DNA of 64,000 nt, taken from positions 5,694,001 to 5,758,000 of the forward strand of contig NC_019771.1 in NCBI RefSeq assembly GCF_000317695.1. The letters are read 5' to 3'. The stretch's first letter is position 1; each line of letters begins with the position of its first letter. The translations under genes and the position numbers were made by a program. The notes below the pieces were generated by a model that saw nothing but the letters and a program-made list of their open reading frames with translations, ran no database searches and was not told the origin of the DNA. Positions 53,299 through 60,147 of the stretch are shown here, in pieces. The DNA is from Anabaena cylindrica PCC 7122. Lineage in GTDB: Bacteria > Cyanobacteriota > Cyanobacteriia > Cyanobacteriales > Nostocaceae.

Positions 53299-53465
53299 GT
53301 TTGCTGCAATAGGAATACTCACTGAGTAGAGGCGTTATCGTTAATCTGTAAATTACCCCCCTAAGTGACGATTGGCGTTATGTGTATATTCCTGAATCGC
53401 TTCAGCAGCAAATAGTAGAGTGGGAGTGAAAGGCGCTTGATATGCCTCCTCCCACTCTCTTTTTT
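53299..53465 (+). ncRNA. Candidate structured small RNA with its own terminator
   Basis: TTTGCTGC (53300-53307) pairs with GCAGCAAA (53405-53412). Next, AGGAATAC (53311-53318) pairs with GTAT..TCCT (53384-53393, two-base bulge). Inside that, GGCGTTATCGT can pair, partly by wobble, with ACGATTGGCGTT. A strong terminator (GAGTGGGAG, CTCCCACTC, then TCTTTTTT at 53418-53465) follows at once. A -10-like TAGAAT at 53289-53294 would start transcription at the first stem. The single long, interrupted hairpin resembles 6S RNA in outline, but identity is not established. Confidence 0.5.
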
Positions 53466-53629
53466 GGGGGTATATTTCACGCTTAGACAGATGGAATTTT
53501 CCTACTTTCTCAGAGGGTGTTTGAAAGTTTTATGGAATCAAAATTATGTGCCTGAAAAATTTATATTGGGCGCGGGTTACTTTGCTAGAGTATGCTTTAC
53601 TCATGTTACTCTCTGCTGTTTACTATCCA

Positions 53630-53855
53630 GGACTTACGCAAAATAGAACGAAAGTAGCTCTAATACCCTTCGGGAAGCAAGCTACATGAATTACCGCTAC
53701 ATATAGCCTTTCCCACTCTAGTTAGATACAAAATTACCCCTCCCCAACCCTCCCCTTACCAAGGGGAGGGTGCGCGACAGCGCGGGTGGGGTGTATTTCA
53801 TGAGCTTGGGAATTGCTATAGTAATAAGGTTTTCAGCCACATCTTGCGTAAGTCC
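53630..53855. repeat. GGACTTACGCA element interrupted by a second MITE
   Basis: The ends GGACTTACGCA and TTGCGTAAGTCC are inverted repeats. The interior contains a complete second element (53702-53820). The right end lies across the first codons of the longest frame of the next gene, which argues for that gene's later start. Confidence 0.7.
53702..53820. repeat. MITE-like element nested in the GGACTTACGCA repeat
   Basis: It starts TATAGCCTTTCCCACTCTAG and ends GAGCTTGGGAATTGCTATA, with the ACCAAGGGGAGGG core. It is the same sequence as 24813-24933 in inverted orientation. Confidence 0.85.
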
Positions 53856-53927
53856 CATATCTATTCACAGCTTATACTGAGAGATCGGTTTTATGCCCTT
53901 TCTAACTTTTCAAACATCCTCTTTCTT

Positions 53928-54353
53928 ATGTCTAAGTTAATTTCGGCAACCTTGATTGTTACAACTTTATTGTTAACACCAACTAATAATTCTCAGGTCA
54001 CATTAGCTGGAACCTGCGCTTCTAATTGTGGTGCGAAACCACTTCAGTTTACACCTGGTCAATATATTCGTGTGCAAGTTGCAAACCGCACACCTAGAGT
54101 ATTAAAACTAGAAAAATTACCAGAAATGCGGCGCATTACTCTACAACCAGGACAGGAATATCGTGTAGATCGGGAAAGTGCTACAGAACCAAATTTTTCT
54201 ATCCTATTTTGGGATGATACAGGAAGGTCTTTACAAGCTAATGTTTCTAAACCTAATTTTGGGACTCTGCGTTTAGAACTGCGTCCTAGTGAAAAATTCC
54301 CAGGCTATCGCTCTCTTTATATTCTCAATGATGGTAAAGTAAACGTATTTTAA
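53928..54353 (+). CDS. Small exported protein of unknown function
   Basis: A 141-residue protein with a signal peptide (MSKLISATLIVTTLLLTPTN) and a mature part rich in beta strands: TCASNCGAKPLQFTPGQYIR, RVLKLEKLPEMRRITLQPGQ, YRVDRESATEPNFSILFWDD and a basic C-terminal section. The ATG at 53928 is chosen because the 28 upstream in-frame codons begin inside a mobile repeat. No known family is recognised; conserved exported proteins of this size occur in cyanobacteria. A strong hairpin follows the gene. Confidence 0.7.
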   Translation: MSKLISATLIVTTLLLTPTNNSQVTLAGTCASNCGAKPLQFTPGQYIRVQVANRTPRVLKLEKLPEMRRITLQPGQEYRVDRESATEPNFSILFWDDTGRSLQANVSKPNFGTLRLELRPSEKFPGYRSLYILNDGKVNVF

Positions 54354-54370
54354 TTAATCAGCAACAATTA

Positions 54371-54403
54371 AGATCCCCGATTTTTTCCAGAAATCAGGGA
54401 TCT
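54371..54403. terminator. Hairpin terminator between convergent genes
   Basis: AGATCCCCGATTT and AAATCAGGGATCT form a stem between the small exported protein gene and the convergent Uma2 gene at 54416. It can serve both directions. Confidence 0.65.
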
Positions 54404-54415
54404 GAATCCTTAATT

Positions 54416-55174
54416 TTAAGGCATTGCTGTGGGTAAATTATCAGGATCGATACCCTGAGATTTTAAATAAGCTATTAATCGTTCTTTCTCCTGGCGTTCT
54501 TGTTCAGCACGTTGGCGTTCTTGTGAAATCTGTTCCACAGACCAAAGTAACAAATTACCTGCTTCATCCCACCACCTTAACCAATACCCTATTCTGGTTT
54601 CTTTTTCTCCTCTCCAGGTTCCTAAAAATAAGCCCATTGAATCAATCCAATGCCGACCATTTTCATCTGGTTGTTTTAACTCATAGCGACCATTTTCTAG
54701 TTGATAAAATTCTAATAAACCGCCATCTGGATCAAAAATTACATAAACAGGAACTTGTAAAATTTGCTCATAAAAAAACCATTTTCCTGGCGGATAAGTT
54801 CGCTTAAAAGAATATTCTCCACCATCATTGTCGGATAAAAATTCCATTACTATAGCTGGAATATCCCCTTCTAAATTGGGTGTGTAGCTTTTGCGTTCAG
54901 CTAAAATCTCTTTAACCGTAGGAACATACAGCCAATCAGGTGCTTTAGCAATAAATTGACCGTTTAATGTTGCACACAAACCAAAATTTGAGGCTATCAA
55001 CATTTTAGATTGAATGAAACCCGCAATTTCTAAACTTTCTCGTAAAGCACCAGCCAAAATTGGCTGTCCTGTATTTTCCACTGGTTCATCCTCTAACTGA
55101 AAATCATCAGGTAAGGCTTCCCAAGAAATTACCAGTTCAGTGGGAAATTTGATTTCACTGATTTGGGCTACCAT
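54416..55174 (-). CDS. Uma2 family (DUF820) protein, long form
   Basis: A 252-residue Uma2 protein. It starts MVAQISEIKFPTELVISWEA and contains KAPDWLYVPTVKEILAERKS (first acidic site), GDIPAIVMEFLSDNDGGEYS (Glu) and YEQILQVPVYVIFDPDGGLL (closing strand). A coiled, charged C-terminal tail follows (SQERQRAEQERQEKERLIAY). This extended form with a coiled tail is common in cyanobacteria. The catalytic Lys expected after the Glu is present only as a more distant KRTYPPGK, so activity is uncertain. Confidence 0.85.
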   Translation of the reverse strand: MVAQISEIKFPTELVISWEALPDDFQLEDEPVENTGQPILAGALRESLEIAGFIQSKMLIASNFGLCATLNGQFIAKAPDWLYVPTVKEILAERKSYTPNLEGDIPAIVMEFLSDNDGGEYSFKRTYPPGKWFFYEQILQVPVYVIFDPDGGLLEFYQLENGRYELKQPDENGRHWIDSMGLFLGTWRGEKETRIGYWLRWWDEAGNLLLWSVEQISQERQRAEQERQEKERLIAYLKSQGIDPDNLPTAMP

Positions 55175-55332
55175 AAAGACTGCCTTTTGTTGATGTGTTT
55201 TTATTTTATCTGATACTAGGTAATCAAATAGAATTGTTTCAATTCCTACTCTTGCTACCTTTCAGCCGAATATCATCAGATGCTAAAAAGTTAAAGTAGT
55301 CTTCTAGTTGCATAGTTAACTGGGACTAATCA

Positions 55333-55438
55333 TATATAGCAATCCTATTTGAGTTGAGAACCTATCGGTGAGGGGAGGGAACAGGGAACGGGGAATAGGG
55401 AACAGAAGTATTCATAAATCATTTAGGATTGCTATATA
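55333..55438. repeat. Palindromic element with TATATAGCAATCCTA ends
   Basis: TATATAGCAATCCTA and TAGGATTGCTATATA are perfect inverted repeats around about 75 bases rich in GGGAACAGGGAA-type sequence. It occupies much of the 331-base gap between the Uma2 gene and recJ. Confidence 0.8.
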
Positions 55439-55505
55439 TGTATTCTATCTTAGGGGAGGTTTCAGCCTCTTTTCTTATCAGAATATTACACAGTAACTAA
55501 TTCCA

Positions 55506-57566
55506 ATGACTAATGACCAACCCATCAAACGCTTACCTAATCAACGCTGGCAAATTGCGCCAGCAAATCCTGAATTAGCTCAAAACCTAGCAGATTTAAC
55601 CAATATTTCCCCCATTATCAGCCAGTTGTTGATTAATCGGGGGATGAAAACACCAGAAGACGCACAAGTGTTTTTAAGTCCAGAAACTTTAGATTTACCT
55701 TCTCCGCTAGAGGATTTTCCAGATTTAGCGGTGAGTGTAGAGTTGTTGGAAGATGCGATCGCAAATCAAGAGAAGATTGCTATCTGTGGAGACTACGATG
55801 CAGATGGCATGACTAGTACTGCATTACTACTCCGCAGCCTCCGCGCTTTGGGTGCTAATGTAGATTACGCTATCCCTAGTCGGATGCACGAAGGTTATGG
55901 AATTAACAAACGCATTATTGAAGAATTTCACAGCGAAGGAGTCGGATTAGTTTTAACTGTAGATAATGGTATATCTGCTTTTGAACCCATTGCAAGAGCC
56001 AGAGAATTGGGTTTAAAGGTAATTATCACCGACCATCACGACATTCCCCCAATTTTGCCCCCAGCTAATGCAATTCTTAACCCTAAACTCATTGCTGAAT
56101 CTTCACCTTATCGGGGTGTGGCTGGTGTGGGTGTGGCTTATATTTTAGCAGTATGTTTAGCCCAGCAATTAGGACAAATTAAGGGTTTAGTGCAACCGAT
56201 GTTAGCGTTGTTTACATTGGGAACTATTGCCGATTTAGCTCCTTTAACTGGTGTTAATCGCCGTTGGGTAAAACGTGGTTTAAAGTTATTACCTAAATCT
56301 ACTTTACCAGGGGTACAGGCTTTAATTCAAGTGGCTGGAGTGCAAGCGATAGGAGCAGAGGAGCAGGGAAGTAGGGGAGCAGGGGAGAAAGTTCAAAATC
56401 CAAAATCGTTAAAACCGGAAGATATTGGATTTCGCTTGGGGCCGCGTATTAATGCAATTGGTAGAATTGGCAATCCACAGACAGTAATAGAATTGCTGAC
56501 TACTGATGATATGGGGTTAGCATTAGAAAGAGCGATGCAGTGTGAACAAATAAACATCCAACGTCAGCAGATGTGTGAGCAAATTGAACAGGAAGCGATC
56601 GCACTTGTTGAAGATTTATATGTAAACTCTTTACAAAAAAACCGGGTATTAGTTGTTGTTAAAGATAATTGGCATCATGGTGTAATTGGAATTGTCGCTT
56701 CTCGGTTGCTGGAACGTTACGGTGTTCCTGTTTTCATCGGTACTTTTGAGGATGAAGGCGTAATTCGCGGTTCGGCGCGGGGGATTCCTGAGTTTAACGT
56801 GTTTGCAGCTTTAGAATATTGTCGAGACTTGCTGGGGAAATTTGGTGGACATAAAGCCGCAGGAGGATTTTCTCTACCAGCAGATAATTTACTCTCAGTG
56901 CGATCGCGTTTAAGTGAGTTTGCAAATCAGTGTTTAGAACCCCAACACCTCAAACCACTACTAAAAATTGATGCTCAAGCCAACCTCAATCAAATCAATC
57001 AGGATTTATATCAACAGCTAAATATTCTCCATCCCTGCGGCATCGACAACCCAGATCCTATATTCTGGACACCTAATGCCCAAGTAATTGAGCAGCAAAT
57101 TGTCGGTAAAGGTCACATTAAACTGACATTGGCGCAGACTGTCGATAATATCAAATATCAAATTAAAGCGATCGCTTGGCGTTGGCGTGATTATTTCCCC
57201 CTTCCTGCACGAGTTGATATAGCTTACAAACTCCGGGAAAATCACTTTAATGACAAAATCTCCATCGAAATGGAGTTAGTAGGTGTCCGACTTCCCGCAC
57301 AATCTCCAATATTTTCCACCCCACCATCTCAAAAATTACGCGCCAACTTTGAATATAAACAGCGTCAATACACCTGTGGCGTTTATCAAAATGGCGTAGA
57401 CTCTGAATTAAGAATTAAAAATCCTGAAGGTAAAGTTTTAGTCATGCAGCCCGGAGATAATCATGGTCTTTTAGGCAGCAGTCGTGATGATGCTAAAAAG
57501 GTTAATCTCTCTCTACCTCAGTATGATGGCATTATTCAAGCTGCTATTCAGGCTTTGGATAGTTAG
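55506..57566 (+). CDS. recJ: Single-stranded-DNA-specific exonuclease RecJ
   Basis: RecJ degrades single-stranded DNA 5' to 3' in recombination and mismatch repair. The 686-residue product has the DHH-family motifs: CGDYDADGMTSTAL (motif I, residues 94-106), a VDNGISAF segment, ITDHHDIPP (motif III) and NPKLIAESSPYRGVAGVGVA. The DHHA1 part includes LGKFGGHKAAGGFSLP. At residues 284-300 (EEQGSRGAGEKVQNPK) there is an extra stretch encoded by GGAGCAGGG-type repeat DNA, apparently an in-frame repeat insertion. The C-terminal OB-fold region is present. Confidence 0.96.
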   Translation: MTNDQPIKRLPNQRWQIAPANPELAQNLADLTNISPIISQLLINRGMKTPEDAQVFLSPETLDLPSPLEDFPDLAVSVELLEDAIANQEKIAICGDYDADGMTSTALLLRSLRALGANVDYAIPSRMHEGYGINKRIIEEFHSEGVGLVLTVDNGISAFEPIARARELGLKVIITDHHDIPPILPPANAILNPKLIAESSPYRGVAGVGVAYILAVCLAQQLGQIKGLVQPMLALFTLGTIADLAPLTGVNRRWVKRGLKLLPKSTLPGVQALIQVAGVQAIGAEEQGSRGAGEKVQNPKSLKPEDIGFRLGPRINAIGRIGNPQTVIELLTTDDMGLALERAMQCEQINIQRQQMCEQIEQEAIALVEDLYVNSLQKNRVLVVVKDNWHHGVIGIVASRLLERYGVPVFIGTFEDEGVIRGSARGIPEFNVFAALEYCRDLLGKFGGHKAAGGFSLPADNLLSVRSRLSEFANQCLEPQHLKPLLKIDAQANLNQINQDLYQQLNILHPCGIDNPDPIFWTPNAQVIEQQIVGKGHIKLTLAQTVDNIKYQIKAIAWRWRDYFPLPARVDIAYKLRENHFNDKISIEMELVGVRLPAQSPIFSTPPSQKLRANFEYKQRQYTCGVYQNGVDSELRIKNPEGKVLVMQPGDNHGLLGSSRDDAKKVNLSLPQYDGIIQAAIQALDS

Positions 57567-57604
57567 ATTTTGCTGATAGCATAGCGTGACCTATGACTTC
57601 TATT

Positions 57605-57733
57605 AGAGAACTCCACAAAAAAGATGATCCAATCTTGTGGGATGGGCATCCTGCCCGTCCTTGTATTATTAGCAGGCTTTTCGGCCTGCACCACAAGAAA
57701 TCTTGGGATATTTTTTTATTTGGAAGTCTCTTA
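57605..57733. repeat. MITE copy C
   Basis: A diverged copy of the AGGGAACACC family, same orientation as the copy at 51340. It begins AGAGAACTCCACAAAAAAG, has CTTGTGGGATGGGCATCC, and ends TTTGGAAGTCTCT. It separates recJ from psb30. Confidence 0.82.
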
Positions 57734-57806
57734 TGAGCTAAAAGTGGTAATTGGTAATTGGCAAAAACTATACCCATTACCGATTACCCATTACCGATTA
57801 CCCAAT

Positions 57807-57926
57807 TTACAGGTTGCCGTTGCGAAAAGCCAGGACAAATATTACCACTGGTCCAGCAATGATGATTAGACCTACAGAGGTCAATTGAAAAATGACTTCC
57901 CAATTAATGTTGGCTAAAGCTTCCAT
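57807..57926 (-). CDS. psb30: Photosystem II protein Psb30/Ycf12
   Basis: Psb30 (Ycf12) is a single-helix subunit at the periphery of photosystem II. The 39-residue product begins MEALANINWEVIFQLTSVG, continues with one membrane helix (LIIIAGPVVIFVLAF) and ends RNGNL, an almost invariant family ending. The gene is transcribed alone on the minus strand from the 57927-58091 gap, and is easy to miss by length. Confidence 0.95.
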   Translation of the reverse strand: MEALANINWEVIFQLTSVGLIIIAGPVVIFVLAFRNGNL

Positions 57927-58091
57927 TGTTTTCTTTTCCTCTCTATTGTCTTAAAAGATTTAATAATTCAAATGCCAATCCCGCCATAGATCATATCCGG
58001 GAAGCGGACACCAGATTTAATTTACTTAACAAAATTATAGAAAACAACATAAAAACGTAAAATAGCGAGAAGTCACAAGGTAGAGGAAATT

Positions 58092-58442
58092 ATGGCTACT
58101 TGGCAATGTGTAAAGCAATGTGGAGCCTGCTGTCATCTTGATCCAGCAGATCGTCCAGATTTGGAAGACTATCTCTTACCAGAAGAATTGGCAGTTTACA
58201 TGAGTATGGTGGGAGAGGGTGGATGGTGCATTAATTTCAACCATATTACGCGAGAATGTGGCATTTATGATGATCGTCCGCGTTTTTGTCGGGTGGAAGC
58301 AGAGACATTTGAGGAGATGTACGGGATTGAACCGGAGGAACTTAGTGATTTTGCCATTGACTGCTGTCGTCAGCAAATTGAGGGTGTCTATGGGGATAGG
58401 AGTTTGGAAATTATCCGGTTTGATCAAGCTGTTGGTTTTTAA
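58092..58442 (+). CDS. YkgJ family cysteine-cluster protein
   Basis: A 116-residue protein with the UPF0153/YkgJ zinc- or iron-chelating pattern: CVKQCGACCHLDPADRP at the N-terminus, then WCINFNHITRECGIYDDRP and FCRVE. The C-terminal CC pair comes in AIDCCRQQIEGVYG. Eight cysteines fit a metal cluster. In cyanobacteria this protein is conserved but its role is not established. An ATG with RBS-like AGAGGAAA is at 58092. Confidence 0.85.
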   Translation: MATWQCVKQCGACCHLDPADRPDLEDYLLPEELAVYMSMVGEGGWCINFNHITRECGIYDDRPRFCRVEAETFEEMYGIEPEELSDFAIDCCRQQIEGVYGDRSLEIIRFDQAVGF

Positions 58443-58517
58443 TCTAGGATTTTCTCCAGTAGAGTTGCAATTTATTACAAAAATCTGAGAAAATGAAAAG
58501 AATATGAAAACAACTTA

Positions 58518-58940
58518 GTGGCAGGACAACCGCCTGTGAAACTCGACTCTACACCTGTAAGTATTTCTGATCTCTCTCAGACTCAAAACCAGTTAGACCT
58601 AAAAGATACCAGTGATTATCTACTTGAGCCTGTAATTGAGGATAGTCCCAAAAAGCAGGATTCAGCTTTGATGGTGTTTGGAACAACTTTCATCACCATA
58701 TTTTTGGCAGAAATTGGTGATAAAACCCAACTATCCACTCTGTTAATGAGTGCAGAATCTCATCAACCTTGGGTAGTATTCATTGGTTCTGGGGCTGCAT
58801 TAATTACTACTAGCTTGTTAGGTGTGCTTTTAGGTGGTTGGATAGCCAGTAAACTCAGTCCAAAAACTGTAGAAAAATCAGCAGGGGTAATGTTGCTGCT
58901 GATTTCTGTGATGCTATTTTGGGATGTGTTTATTGGTTAG
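58518..58940 (+). CDS. Half-size TMEM165/GDT1 family transporter, first subunit
   Basis: GDT1/UPF0016 proteins are Mn2+/Ca2+ transporters; eukaryotic forms contain two repeats of the signature, while many cyanobacteria split them into two genes. This 140-residue half has a long hydrophilic N-terminus and then IFLAEIGDKTQLSTLLM, the E-x-G-D-K-T/S motif, with three membrane segments. It starts with GTG at 58518. The second half follows after 27 bases. Confidence 0.88.
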   Translation: MAGQPPVKLDSTPVSISDLSQTQNQLDLKDTSDYLLEPVIEDSPKKQDSALMVFGTTFITIFLAEIGDKTQLSTLLMSAESHQPWVVFIGSGAALITTSLLGVLLGGWIASKLSPKTVEKSAGVMLLLISVMLFWDVFIG

Positions 58941-58967
58941 TAGATATTATTTATACATAGAATCAAT

Positions 58968-59255
58968 ATGGACTGGCATCTTTTAGGGTTGAGCTTTATT
59001 ACAGTCTTTCTATCAGAATTAGGTGATAAAAGTCAGTTAGCTGCGATCGCTCTTTCTGGTCGTGGTCAATCCCGGCGTGGTGTTTTCTTTGGTACTGCTG
59101 GAGCGCTGTTATTAACCAGCTTATTAGGAGCATTAGCTGGGGGAGCGGTATCGGAATTATTTCCTACACGTATCTTAAAAGCGATCGCGGCTGTGGGTTT
59201 TGCCATCCTCTCCATCCGCTTGCTATTACCCAACAGTGAAGCCGAATCAGAATAA
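58968..59255 (+). CDS. Half-size TMEM165/GDT1 family transporter, second subunit
   Basis: A 95-residue partner with FITVFLSELGDKSQLAAIAL (the second E-x-G-D-K-S motif), GALLLTSLLGALAGGAV and three membrane helices. It probably forms a heteromer with the upstream half to make a manganese or calcium exporter in the thylakoid or plasma membrane. A hairpin follows the gene. Confidence 0.88.
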   Translation: MDWHLLGLSFITVFLSELGDKSQLAAIALSGRGQSRRGVFFGTAGALLLTSLLGALAGGAVSELFPTRILKAIAAVGFAILSIRLLLPNSEAESE

Positions 59256-59266
59256 CTTAGTATTTT

Positions 59267-59289
59267 TATGGTGGGCAATACCCACCATA
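59267..59289. terminator. Hairpin after the GDT1 pair
   Basis: TATGGTGGG, CAATA, CCCACCATA form a perfect stem-loop 12 bases past the second GDT1 gene and 30 bases before the convergent gene's stop. The T-run is weak. Confidence 0.5.
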
Positions 59290-59318
59290 ATTTGGATATT
59301 GCATTTTTCAATTTCGCC

Positions 59319-59804
59319 TTAAACTTCCTGCCAGCACCAGTTTAAAAGCATAGCACCAGCAACAAGCTTGAATACTTCCAGCAGAAAATAACCACCGTGT
59401 AGTACATTCATTGTTACTGGCACTACACTTTCTGCAAATAGGCTTAAACTCGTTCCCACGGCGCACATTTGCGGAGTTAAAAAATAGGTATCTAGCAAAG
59501 CTACTGTTAACAAAAGCACCGACAAAACTATACTATTCAAATGCCAATTAGATTTGGCTTTGCAAATAGCCAGAACTCCAGTCAAAACCACAGACGCAGA
59601 TAGTAATTCTAAGCGATTAAAATTCCAAAAAATTGCATAGCCAGCTGTAGAAAAACTAGCTTGGTTCATCATGCCAGATATATAAAGACTAGGCATAATT
59701 ACCCAATCTAAAACTAGAGTAGCACTGAGCCAAAAACCCAAAGTCAACATAATGGCTGTTTGCCAAGTTGACCGTTTAAATTCCCAATTAGAAATAGCGT
59801 TCAT
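59319..59804 (-). CDS. Four-helix membrane protein, possibly DUF4149/TMEM205-like
   Basis: A 161-residue protein with four hydrophobic segments (TAIMLTLGFWLSATLVLDWV, RLELLSASVVLTGVLAI, IVLSVLLLTVALLDTYFLT and GGYFLLEVFKLVAGAMLL). The first has the G-F-W-x-x-x-T start, and IFWNFNRLELLSAS is reminiscent of DUF4149. The ATG at 59804 (MNAISNWEFKRSTWQ) is preferred to the longer frame to 59870. Function unknown. Confidence 0.6.
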   Translation of the reverse strand: MNAISNWEFKRSTWQTAIMLTLGFWLSATLVLDWVIMPSLYISGMMNQASFSTAGYAIFWNFNRLELLSASVVLTGVLAICKAKSNWHLNSIVLSVLLLTVALLDTYFLTPQMCAVGTSLSLFAESVVPVTMNVLHGGYFLLEVFKLVAGAMLLNWCWQEV

Positions 59805-60009
59805 AAAAATAATTGCTTGTGTTGTACTCCTAGTTTGTATGTAGAGGATTGATTTGACAACAAATATCAATTAACTGTTACAAACTAGAGGCTATACAAC
59901 CTAATATGCAGTTATTTTTGAGGTTTTACATCTTCTTTTTTAAGTTTAATTACAAAATAATAAAAACAATTAAAAAACAAAAACTTAGGCTAATTGAAAT
60001 TAAAATAAG

Positions 60010-60062
60010 CCCAATACGGCTAAATCTTGGAAATTAATACGGTAATTAATCGGGCTTTTTTA
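60010..60062. terminator. Hairpin region upstream of the membrane-protein gene
   Basis: AAGCCC and GGGCTT flank about 40 bases with ACGGCTAAAT and AATACGGTAATT pairing weakly inside; a T-run follows on the plus strand and TTATTTTAAT on the minus. It may end the cyaB1 transcript together with the strong stem GTGTGTTAGGCC / AGCCATAACACAC at 60081-60108. Confidence 0.45.
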
Positions 60063-60147
60063 AATTCATATTCATGAGCAGTGTGTTAGGCCAAAAGCCA
60101 TAACACACCATAAAGATGGCAAATTTTTTCCAGCAAGCCATTGAAGC

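Noticed and set aside
53437..53646. 69-residue plus-strand frame beginning inside the terminator of the candidate ncRNA
   Set aside because: It starts at the ncRNA terminator hairpin and runs into a mobile repeat; the product has no recognisable family or ribosome site.
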